Below, piece by piece: positions 1-5,447 of a stretch of 7,761 bases of DNA. This stretch comes from Actinoplanes liguriensis (GTDB lineage Bacteria; Actinomycetota; Actinomycetes; Mycobacteriales; Micromonosporaceae): positions 172,942-180,702 of the forward strand of contig KL571225.1 of assembly GCA_000715855.1 (NCBI GenBank). The letters are read 5' to 3'. Positions within the stretch are counted from its first letter, which is position 1. Each line of letters begins with the position of its first letter. The notes below the pieces were generated by a model that worked only from the letters and a program-made list of their open reading frames with translations, was not told the origin of the DNA and ran no database searches. A program made the position numbers and the translations under genes.

Positions 1-17
1 ATGTGTATAAGAGACAG
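1..17 (+). other. Tn5 mosaic-end sequencing adapter remnant at window edge
   Basis: The first 17 bases read ATGTGTATAAGAGACAG, which is the Tn5 mosaic end lacking its first two bases. This sequence is attached to fragments in transposase-based library preparation. It sits exactly at the edge, directly before plausible coding sequence on the minus strand, and no transposase or inverted partner accompanies it. I read it as untrimmed adapter marking a contig end, so the genome sequence begins at base 18. Any ORF that starts here with the peptide MYKRQ is artificial. Confidence 0.95.
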
Positions 18-84
18 GGAGCGGGCGCAGGGCATCGGCTTCGGCAGCGACCGCGGTCACGGCCAGGACAGGGCGGCGGATCAT
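18..84 (-). CDS. mqnB: Futalosine hydrolase-like protein, N-terminal fragment (cut by window edge)
   Basis: Only 22 codons are present, read leftward from an ATG at 84-82 until the adapter. The peptide contains VLAVTAVAAEADAL, which resembles the first beta strand and following helix of the nucleoside phosphorylase/hydrolase fold. Futalosine hydrolases typically begin with a similar V-V-T-A-V-x-A-E-x-D pattern. Known enzymes of this family cleave futalosine (or aminofutalosine) to release the base in the alternative menaquinone pathway, in the cytoplasm. The ATG overlaps the TGA of the upstream MFS gene as ATGA, so the two are probably translationally coupled in one transcript. Catalytic residues lie beyond the edge. 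It could instead be another member of the same fold, such as a methylthioadenosine nucleosidase, so the symbol is tentative. The truncation is an assembly end, not a biological break. Confidence 0.6.
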
Positions 85-2006
85 GCGCCCTCGCTCTGCT
101 CGGAGTCGCCGTTCCTCGTGGCGGAGCCGGCGGAGGACGGGCGGTAGACGTGATAGCCGGGCGGTGCCGCTGCCCGATCGGCGTCGGCCCGGGTCTTGTC
201 ACTGCCGCTTGATGAGCGCCTGGTCTCAGTCGGGACGTCCGGGTCGAGCTGACGGGTGGGCTCGTCGGCGGGCTTCTTGGCCGGCCTGGCCTTGCGGCGG
301 CTCCACCAATGGCGACCGCGGGGCTCCTCGACCAGGGTGGGATCGACCGCGCGGTCGTTCGAGGCGCGGGACTCCTTGGGACGGCGCTGATAGGGCGTGT
401 TGTGCCCGGGACTGTCGGGGACCGTCGGGGCCTCCGGCCAGGGGTCGGCCGCCTCGTAGAACAGATCCTCGTCGTCGAGGCGCGAGCGCGAGGAGGTTGA
501 CGGACCGGCCGGGGCGGGACCCGTGGACGCGGCGCTCGCGGTATCGCGGGTTGTGGCGTCGGGGCGGGCTGACGACGTACGGGAAGGGGCGTCGCGGCCT
601 TGCGTGGAATCGGCCGTGCCGGAATCGCCGACGTCTCCCGCGGATCCTTCCGGCCGGCCCGCCAGGCGCTCGGTGCGCAAGCGCGCGGCCGACCAGCCGG
701 CCCGAGCCGCGGCAAGCACCGCGAGCAGAGCGGTCAGCGCGACCCCGAGCCGCCCGGTGAGCGGGATCAGCCCGATGCCGCCACCGGCGACCCAGGCCAG
801 CATCAGGACCGTCTCGGAGTGGGCAAAAGCGGTCGCCCGCAGGCGCTCCGGGACGCGCTCCTGAATGCTGGCGTCGACCGCCAGCTTCGCGATGCCGCTG
901 AAGACGGCCGTGATCAGGGACAGCAGGGCGATCGTGGCCAGATTGCAGAAGATCGTGGCGAGGACCGCCACCCCGGCGGTGATCACCAGGCCGCTGGACT
1001 GCAGGGCGAGCGGGCGGCGGATGCGCAGACCGGTGCCGGCGGCGGTGGAGAGGAACGTGCCGAGCGCCAGCGCGCCGCCGACCACGCCGACCGCGGTGCC
1101 CTTGCCGATCTCCCAGCCGAGGATCGAGGTGTCGACGTCACCCGCCATGATCGCGAAGGTCATGTAGAGCAGCAGGAACCCGTAGAGCAGGCGCAGCGAG
1201 GCGCTGCCGAACAGGGTGGCGAGCACCAGCCGGCCGGAGAGCGGGCGGTCGGAGCCGCGGTTGAGCCCCAGCACGGTGCGCCAGGCGCGCGGCATGGCCT
1301 CGGGCGGATCGGAGTCGGCCCGGGGCGGCAGGCGCAGCGAGACGACCATGCCGATGACGAAGATGATTGTCGCCACCCGCAGCGGCCACTGTGGCCCGAA
1401 CTTGAAGGCGAGCAGGCCGATCGGGGCGACGACCGCGCCGGCGAACGTGCCGTAGACACTGGCCCGCGCGCCCACCTGGGACAGCCCGACCCCGTCGGGC
1501 AGCAGGCGTGGCACGGCCGCGGAGCGGGCCACCCCATAGGCCCGGGAGAGCGCGAGCACGCCGAACGCCGCCGGATAGAGGCCCCAGCCGAGCAGGTTGT
1601 CGGACATCACATAGGCCAGGAAGGCCCGGCCCAGCATGGTGACCGCCAGCGCATAGCGCCGCCCGTGGCGGAAGTGGTCGAGCAGCGGGCCGACCACCGG
1701 CGCCAGCAGGGCGAACGGAATCATGGTGATCAGCAGGTAGAGCCCCACCTTGCTGCGGGCCTCGCCGAGCGGAACGCTGAAGATGGTGCCGGCCAGCCCG
1801 ATCGCGATCAGCGCGTCGCCGGCGCAGGAGACCGCGTGCAGGTCGAAGAGCCGGATCATGCCGATCTCATTGGCGGCGCCGCGGGCCCGGGCGGTGCCGA
1901 CGCGCCGGGTCGCCCAGGCGCCGCCGCGCACGGATGAGCGCACCACCAGGCGCACGGCTTTGACACCGGAGCCGACGGTGCGTCCGAGAGTGGGAAGCAG
2001 CGGCAT
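81..2006 (-). CDS. MFS-type membrane protein with long disordered cytoplasmic tail
   Basis: This predicted 641-residue integral membrane protein has a roughly 50-residue basic N-terminal region, then about ten to twelve hydrophobic segments between residues 55 and 440. The segment GPLLDHFRHGRR (about 106-117) is a variant of the MFS loop 2-3 A-motif. RSAAVPRLLP (161-170) and VDASIQERVPERLRATAF (377-394) resemble equivalent positions in MFS_3-type proteins. Residues about 441-641 form a Ser/Pro/Asp/Arg-rich, probably disordered tail with an acidic-aromatic patch (LDDEDLFYEAADPWPEAP), a basic patch around HWWSRRKARPAKK, and GYHVYRPSS near the end. I chose the ATG at 2006 because AGGA lies eight bases upstream; the frame stays open to 2339, but that stretch is antisense to DUF3027. 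The gene is divergent from DUF3027 and overlaps the mqnB-like gene by four bases. The substrate is unknown. The same MFS/DUF3027 pairing occurs in Streptomyces, from memory. Confidence 0.85.
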   Translation of the reverse strand: MPLLPTLGRTVGSGVKAVRLVVRSSVRGGAWATRRVGTARARGAANEIGMIRLFDLHAVSCAGDALIAIGLAGTIFSVPLGEARSKVGLYLLITMIPFALLAPVVGPLLDHFRHGRRYALAVTMLGRAFLAYVMSDNLLGWGLYPAAFGVLALSRAYGVARSAAVPRLLPDGVGLSQVGARASVYGTFAGAVVAPIGLLAFKFGPQWPLRVATIIFVIGMVVSLRLPPRADSDPPEAMPRAWRTVLGLNRGSDRPLSGRLVLATLFGSASLRLLYGFLLLYMTFAIMAGDVDTSILGWEIGKGTAVGVVGGALALGTFLSTAAGTGLRIRRPLALQSSGLVITAGVAVLATIFCNLATIALLSLITAVFSGIAKLAVDASIQERVPERLRATAFAHSETVLMLAWVAGGGIGLIPLTGRLGVALTALLAVLAAARAGWSAARLRTERLAGRPEGSAGDVGDSGTADSTQGRDAPSRTSSARPDATTRDTASAASTGPAPAGPSTSSRSRLDDEDLFYEAADPWPEAPTVPDSPGHNTPYQRRPKESRASNDRAVDPTLVEEPRGRHWWSRRKARPAKKPADEPTRQLDPDVPTETRRSSSGSDKTRADADRAAAPPGYHVYRPSSAGSATRNGDSEQSEGA

Positions 2007-2096
2007 GGGAACCATCCTGACTGATCCGGGCGACCTCGGCCCCCTTCTGTCCACAGGTATGTGGGGAGTCGTTGCGACCGATGGGGTGCGGTAGGC

Positions 2097-2102
2097 AACA
2101 AT
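2097..2102 (+). promoter_or_regulatory. Candidate -10 element for a leaderless DUF3027 transcript
   Basis: AACAAT lies six bases before the GTG at 2109. It keeps the A and final T of the actinobacterial TANNNT pattern but lacks the first T. No good Shine-Dalgarno sequence precedes the start, so transcription may begin at or next to the start codon. I see no convincing -35 box. This is the weakest of the four such elements in the window. Confidence 0.3.
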
Positions 2103-2108
2103 GGGCGG

Positions 2109-2664
2109 GTGACCTCCAGGACTGTCGCCCGCGCTGCCCGACTCGACCAGGTCTGTGCCGATGCCGTCGGGGTGGCCCGTGGCGCGATCACCGATGTGGA
2201 CCCGGCAGACATCGGTGAACACCTGGAGGCGGTCGCCGAGGGCGACCGTGTCGTGACTCACTTCTTCGAGTCCCACCTGGCCGGTTATCGCGGCTGGCGC
2301 TGGGCGGTCACGGTGACCCGGGTCCCGCGCAGCCGCCACGTCACCGTCTGCGAGACCGTGCTGCTGCCCGGGCCGGATGCACTGCTCGCCCCCGGCTGGG
2401 TGCCGTGGAACGAGCGGGTCCAGCCCGGCGACCTCGGCGTCGGTGACCTGATGCCGACCGCGCCCGACGACGACCGGCTCGCGCCCGGCTATGTGCTGAG
2501 CGACGACGCCGCGGTCGAGGAGGTTTCCTGGGAGCTCGGCCTCGGCCGGTCCCGGGTGATGTCCAAGGACGGCCGGATGGAGACCGCCCAGAGGTGGTAT
2601 GACGGCGACGCCGGCCCGGAGGCGCCGATCTCGACCGCCGCGCCGCGCAACGCCCGCTGCGGCG
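2109..2664 (+). CDS. DUF3027 protein, N-terminal part (gene broken by adapter)
   Basis: About 185 residues of an actinobacterial DUF3027 protein, of unknown function and probably cytoplasmic. The early LDQVCADAVGVAR (12-24), the tryptophan-rich GYRGWRWAVTVTR (59-71), and APGWVPWNERVQPGDLGVGD (94-113) match my recollection of the family. The GTG at 2109 is preferred because homologues begin near this TSRTVARAARLDQ region; an in-frame GTG at 2061 would only add a non-conserved stretch. The reading ends in R-C-G-V, the start of a Cys-x-x-Cys pair, where adapter sequence begins. Past that point the same frame runs into meaningless sequence to 2945, while the true C-terminus continues in another frame from 2681. 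The gene is divergent from the MFS gene, with a 102-base gap that should hold both promoters. The break is almost certainly technical. Confidence 0.85.
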
Positions 2665-2680
2665 TGTGTATAAGAGACAG
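2665..2680 (+). other. Internal Tn5 mosaic-end adapter remnant (assembly artefact)
   Basis: Sixteen bases, TGTGTATAAGAGACAG, match the Tn5 mosaic end in the same orientation as the copy at the window start. They interrupt the DUF3027 gene at its Cys-rich motif. The two flanks belong to the same gene but lie in different frames. The family motif suggests that roughly ten codons are missing at the join. This fits an assembler joining two pieces through an untrimmed adapter. No transposase or second inverted end is nearby, which argues against a real Tn5 insertion. Confidence 0.93.
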
Positions 2681-2911
2681 CGGCAGATGTTCGGCGTCTG
2701 CGGAAACCTCTACGCGCCGGATGACGGCCGCGCGGTCAGCGCCGACCACGGTTGTGGCGCGCACTCGGAGGCGCTGCTGGCCACCGTCGAGCAGCCGGTC
2801 GACGAGCTGCCCACGATCTATGACGACAGCGAGGTCGAGACCATGGCGGTCAGCCGCGGTCACGGCTCGGTCGAGTCGAGCGAGCCGGCCGAGGATTACG
2901 GCCACAGCTAG
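2681..2911 (+). CDS. DUF3027 protein, C-terminal part (gene broken by adapter)
   Basis: Seventy-six codons ending in TAG at 2909-2911. The peptide RQMFGVCGNLYAPDDGR followed by HGCGAHSEA matches the conserved C-terminal half of DUF3027, where cysteines and a histidine probably form a metal site together with the Cys-x-x-Cys just before the adapter; that metal site is inference. The remainder (VEQPVDELPTIYDD and a Ser/Glu-rich end) looks like an acidic tail. The apparent start in the adapter, giving MYKRQ, is artificial. This piece is the continuation of 2109-2664 and should be merged with it once the gap is resolved. Its stop codon lies inside the hairpin shared with the convergent DUF2530 gene. 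Confidence 0.85.
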   Translation, partial: RQMFGVCGNLYAPDDGRAVSADHGCGAHSEALLATVEQPVDELPTIYDDSEVETMAVSRGHGSVESSEPAEDYGHS

Positions 2912-2935
2912 GCCGCGTTTCGGAACGCGGCCTAG
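2908..2935. terminator. Perfect palindromic bidirectional terminator between convergent genes
   Basis: CTAGGCCGCGTT (2908-2919) pairs perfectly with AACGCGGCCTAG (2924-2935) around the loop TCGG, giving a 12-bp stem. It lies exactly between the convergent DUF3027 and DUF2530 genes and contains both stop codons: TAG 2909-2911 on plus, and TAG read from 2934-2932 on minus. No long T tract follows on either strand, as is common for actinobacterial terminators. Confidence 0.85.
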
Positions 2936-3234
2936 GACGCGGTGAACTCCCCGTGGGAGAGCGATCGGCGCCGCTTCCGGTTCCGGTCGTGCACGATCAT
3001 CGTGATCAGGCCCGGGATGCCCACCAGGAACCCGGCGACGCTGGTGTCCAGCCAGTCGTCCGGGGCGTCGGCGAGCAGGCAGATCAGCGCGGCCACGGCG
3101 AAGGCGGCCAGGCCGGCGATCGCGAACGGGACCATCGGCGGGTCCAGCGGCTCGACGCGTGGTTTGGTGCCGGTCACGACGGTCAGACCGGACGGCGGAT
3201 CGTCAGCCCGGGTCGCGGGAGACAGGTCACTCAC
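2932..3234 (-). CDS. DUF2530 small two-helix membrane protein
   Basis: This 100-residue protein has a soluble N-terminal stretch carrying the motif RVEPLDPPMVP (26-36), then two hydrophobic segments at about 36-54 and 63-81 separated by a short acidic loop with a tryptophan (DDWLDTS). It ends in a basic stretch, HDRNRKRRR (82-90), expected to be cytoplasmic by the positive-inside rule. This matches the actinobacterial DUF2530 family in length and layout; the function is unknown. The start is GTG at 3234, with no convincing Shine-Dalgarno but a TACCCT hexamer six bases upstream, suggesting a leaderless message. It is divergent from the NCS2 permease gene and convergent with DUF3027. From memory, DUF2530 often sits beside NCS2 permease genes in actinomycetes. 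Confidence 0.88.
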   Translation of the reverse strand: MSDLSPATRADDPPSGLTVVTGTKPRVEPLDPPMVPFAIAGLAAFAVAALICLLADAPDDWLDTSVAGFLVGIPGLITMIVHDRNRKRRRSLSHGEFTAS

Positions 3235-3240
3235 TCCGAC

Positions 3241-3246
3241 AGGGTA
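3241..3246 (-). promoter_or_regulatory. Candidate -10 element for a leaderless DUF2530 transcript
   Basis: On the minus strand this reads TACCCT, a TANNNT match, followed by six bases and then the GTG start of DUF2530. That spacing would place the transcript start on the first base of the start codon. No clear -35 hexamer is visible 17-18 bases further upstream. Confidence 0.5.
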
Positions 3247-3286
3247 AGGCCATTACGGAACGTCTCGGCGCAGGACGTGAGAGTTG

Positions 3287-3292
3287 TAACAT
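3287..3292 (+). promoter_or_regulatory. Weak candidate -10 element for the NCS2 permease gene
   Basis: TAACAT in the 133-base divergent region fits TANNNT and would give a leader of about 70 bases before the ATG at 3368. No recognisable -35 box accompanies it. I found no purine-riboswitch-like core in this leader. Treat it as a guess at the only plausible hexamer seen. Confidence 0.2.
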
Positions 3293-3367
3293 CCCAGCGC
3301 TTTTGCCGAGGTCATTGCGTCTGAAAGCATGCGCCGGTCGATCAATGTGCCACCCGGAAGGGCCAGC

Positions 3368-4816
3368 ATGTCCACCACAGCTGCAGAGACCGCCGCGCCG
3401 CGGAACGGTTTCGACCGCTTCTTCGAGATAACCAAGCGCGGCTCAACGCTGAGCCGCGAGATCCGTGGCGGGCTCGTCACGTTCTTCACGATGGCCTACA
3501 TCGTGGTCCTCAACCCACTGATCCTGGCCGGCGGCGCCGACCAGAAGGGCGCTCACCTGCCACTGGCCGCGCTGGCCGCCGGCACGGCGCTGGTCGCCGG
3601 GGTGATGACCATCCTGATGGGCGTCGTGGCCCGCTTCCCGCTCGCGCTGGCCGCCGGCCTCGGGGTGAACGCGCTGGTCGCCTTCGAGATCGCGCCTCAG
3701 ATGACCTGGGCCGACGCGATGGGCCTGGTGGTCATCGAGGGCCTGCTGATCGGCGTGCTGGTGCTGACCGGGCTGCGGACGATGGTCTTCAAGGCCGTAC
3801 CGACGCAGTTGAAAACCGCCATCGGGGTGGGCATCGGCCTGTTCCTGATGATCATCGGGCTGGTCGACTCGGGCTTCGTCCACCGCGTGCCGGACGCGTC
3901 CGGCACCACCGTCCCGGTCGAGCTCGGCCTCGGCGGCAAGCTGCTGACCTGGCCGACCCTGGTCTTCGCGGTCGGCCTGCTGCTCACGCTGGTGCTGTTC
4001 GTCCGCAAGATCAAGGGCGCGATCCTGATCGGGATCCTGGGCACCACGGCGCTGGCCATCGTGGTGGAGGCGATCACCGGCGTCGGCTCGGTCGTCACCA
4101 ACCCGCACGGCTGGTCGCTGAACGTGCCGAAGCTGCCGGAGAAGGTCGTCGACACCCCCGACCTGTCGCTGCTCGGGCACTTCAACGTGCTCGGCTCGTG
4201 GCAGCACGCCGGTTGGCTGGTCGCGCTGATGTTCGTCTTCACGCTGCTGGTGGCGGACTTCTTCGACACGATGGGCACGATGGTCGCGGTCGGCCAGGAG
4301 GGCGAGCTGCTCGACGAGGAGGGCATGCCGCCCCGTACGCGGGAAATCCTGTTGGTTGATTCCATCGCGGCGGCCGCGGGTGGTGCGGCGAGCGTCTCCA
4401 GCAACACCTCGTTCGTGGAGAGCGCCTCCGGTGTCGGCGAGGGCGCACGCACCGGTGTGGCGAACCTGGTCACCGGCGGGCTGTTCCTGCTGGCGATGTT
4501 CTTCGCGCCGCTGGTGCAGGTGGTTCCGTTCGAGGCGGCGTCGACCGCGCTGGTCGTGGTCGGGTTCCTGATGATGACCGCGGTCCGGCAGATCGACTGG
4601 ACGGACTGGACCATCGCGGTGCCGGGCTTCCTCACGATCACGTTGATGCCGTTCACGTATTCGATCTCCAACGGCATCGGGGCCGGGATCGTCTCGTACG
4701 TCGTCCTGAAGGCCGCGACCGGCCGGGCGAGGGAGATCCACCCGATCCTGTACGGCGTCGCCGTCCTGTTCATCCTGTATTTCGCCCGGGGCCCGCTCGA
4801 GTCCTGGGTGCTCTGA
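3368..4816 (+). CDS. NCS2 family (AzgA-like) purine nucleobase permease
   Basis: This predicted 482-residue inner-membrane transporter has many hydrophobic helices, in line with the 14-segment NCS2 fold. Hallmarks of the AzgA-like branch (adenine/guanine/hypoxanthine:proton symport; E. coli AdeP and GhxP, Bacillus PbuG) are visible: GGLVTFFTMAYIVVLNP in the first helix (34-50), GLGVNA in the third (97-102), ADFFDTMGT (296-304), and SFVESASGVGEGARTG (348-363), whose Glu and neighbours line the substrate site in relatives. The ATG at 3368 is chosen because GGAAGG (3356-3361) precedes it by six bases; an earlier in-frame ATG at 3329 adds a non-conserved stretch and lacks this site. The exact purine cannot be told from the sequence. 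The gene is divergent from DUF2530 and ends before a strong hairpin, so it is probably transcribed alone. Confidence 0.93.
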   Translation: MSTTAAETAAPRNGFDRFFEITKRGSTLSREIRGGLVTFFTMAYIVVLNPLILAGGADQKGAHLPLAALAAGTALVAGVMTILMGVVARFPLALAAGLGVNALVAFEIAPQMTWADAMGLVVIEGLLIGVLVLTGLRTMVFKAVPTQLKTAIGVGIGLFLMIIGLVDSGFVHRVPDASGTTVPVELGLGGKLLTWPTLVFAVGLLLTLVLFVRKIKGAILIGILGTTALAIVVEAITGVGSVVTNPHGWSLNVPKLPEKVVDTPDLSLLGHFNVLGSWQHAGWLVALMFVFTLLVADFFDTMGTMVAVGQEGELLDEEGMPPRTREILLVDSIAAAAGGAASVSSNTSFVESASGVGEGARTGVANLVTGGLFLLAMFFAPLVQVVPFEAASTALVVVGFLMMTAVRQIDWTDWTIAVPGFLTITLMPFTYSISNGIGAGIVSYVVLKAATGRAREIHPILYGVAVLFILYFARGPLESWVL

Positions 4817-4823
4817 TTCGAAG

Positions 4824-4857
4824 CCGTCACCGGGTGCGCTAGCGTGCCCGGTGACGG
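4824..4857 (+). terminator. Hairpin terminator after the NCS2 permease gene
   Basis: CCGTCACCGGG (4824-4834) pairs perfectly with CCCGGTGACGG (4847-4857), an 11-bp stem beginning eight bases after the TGA stop. The 12-base loop holds its own short palindrome, CGCTAGCG. The T-rich TTGTTA follows the stem, consistent with intrinsic termination. It separates the permease from the MarR gene. Confidence 0.82.
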
Positions 4858-4882
4858 TTGTTACATGGGTTATCGCATGTCG

Positions 4883-4908
4883 TTAGCCAAGCTCATTAGC
4901 TAGGCTAA
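4883..4908. promoter_or_regulatory. Candidate MarR operator (nested inverted repeats)
   Basis: TTAGCCAAGCT (4883-4893) and AGCTAGGCTAA (4898-4908) are inverted copies with one mismatch, separated by CATT. Within it a second, tighter inverted repeat is visible: TTAGC (4896-4900), three bases, GCTAA (4904-4908). The site therefore has two TTAGC half-sites 13 bases apart and one GCTAA. It overlaps the likely -10 hexamer TAGGCT (4901-4906) and lies just before the MarR start, where an autorepressor would block transcription. A weaker inverted repeat, ACATG/CATGT, lies upstream at 4863-4880. Confidence 0.72.
4901..4906 (+). promoter_or_regulatory. Candidate -10 element for MarR, inside the operator
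   Basis: TAGGCT fits TANNNT and ends seven bases before the GTG at 4914, suggesting a leaderless message or one with a very short leader ahead of the ATG at 4929. It is fully contained in the inverted repeat, so repressor and RNA polymerase would compete. No clear -35 box is seen. Confidence 0.5.
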
Positions 4909-4913
4909 GTATC

Positions 4914-5360
4914 GTGACGGAGCGGGTGATGACGACGGAACGCACAGCGGAATCGCTCGCCAAGACTCTGCGGGAAGCGATCATCCGGTTCAGCCGGCGC
5001 GTCCGGCAGGCCAGGCCGGTCGGCGATCTGACGTTCAGTCAGCTCTCCGCGCTGACCAGCCTTCAACTGCACGGCGCGCTGACACCCCGTGAGCTCGCCG
5101 ATGTGGAACGGGTGCAGCCCCCGACGATGACCAAGATCGTCGGCAAGCTGGAGGAGCGCGGGCTCGTGGCACGGACGCCGCATCCCACCGACGGGCGCCA
5201 GGTGATCCTGGCCGCCACCGACGAGGGGCGCGCGATCTACGCGGTGCACGAGAACGCTCGGAACGAGTGGCTCGCCGTGCAACTCGACCAGCTCAGCCCC
5301 GAGGAACGGGACACCCTGGCCCGCGCTGCGGACATCCTGCAACGTGTAGCCCGCGCCTGA
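4914..5360 (+). CDS. MarR family winged-helix transcriptional regulator
   Basis: This 148-residue protein has the normal MarR length and layout: an N-terminal dimerisation helix (about 8-34), a winged helix-turn-helix (about 40-105), and C-terminal dimerisation helices (about 107-147). The recognition helix region is VQPPTMTKIVGKLEERGLV (67-85), followed by the wing with the typical DGRQ (93-96) and ATDEGR (101-106). MarR dimers bind short inverted repeats and usually release DNA when a small ligand or oxidant is sensed; there is no cysteine here, so cysteine oxidation is unlikely. Two starts are possible: GTG at 4914 (leaderless) or ATG at 4929, which has GGAG six bases upstream. It very likely represses itself through the operator just upstream and the MFS gene 87 bases downstream on the same strand. 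The ligand is unknown. Confidence 0.92.
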   Translation: MTERVMTTERTAESLAKTLREAIIRFSRRVRQARPVGDLTFSQLSALTSLQLHGALTPRELADVERVQPPTMTKIVGKLEERGLVARTPHPTDGRQVILAATDEGRAIYAVHENARNEWLAVQLDQLSPEERDTLARAADILQRVARA

Positions 5361-5447
5361 GCCCGGCCGACCTGGTCGCTGAGCTCCGGTCGTTCCGCTT
5401 CGTCACACGACGATGACGCGTACGACCGAGGCGAGGAGGCACACCGC

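Noticed and set aside
600..1937. Long plus-strand open frame opposite the first MFS gene
   Set aside because: Its product is Gln/Arg/Gly/Ala-rich with no domain; it is the usual antisense shadow in very GC-rich coding DNA.
2007..2339. Upstream extension of the minus-strand MFS gene to a start at 2339
   Set aside because: This stretch is antisense to the conserved start of DUF3027, has no membrane or family character, and the ATG at 2006 has a ribosome site.
2665..2680. A real Tn5 or insertion-sequence end
   Set aside because: Only one end is present, with no transposase or inverted partner, coding sequence is missing at the join, and the same sequence caps the window edge.
3247..3367. Purine riboswitch upstream of the permease
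   Set aside because: I could not find the paired loops or conserved core of known purine riboswitches.
3329..3367. Earlier start of the permease at 3329
   Set aside because: The extra 13 residues look non-conserved, and GGAAGG sits at the correct distance from the ATG at 3368.
3443..4830. Two long minus-strand open frames opposite the NCS2 permease
   Set aside because: Compositionally odd (His/Asp/Gln/Arg-rich or Ser/Thr/Pro-rich) and exactly antisense to a well-recognised permease.
5361..5447. A second MarR operator or terminator between MarR and the exporter
   Set aside because: No TTAGC/GCTAA half-site is present; only a short CGTCA/TGACG inverted repeat (5401-5418), too weak to call.
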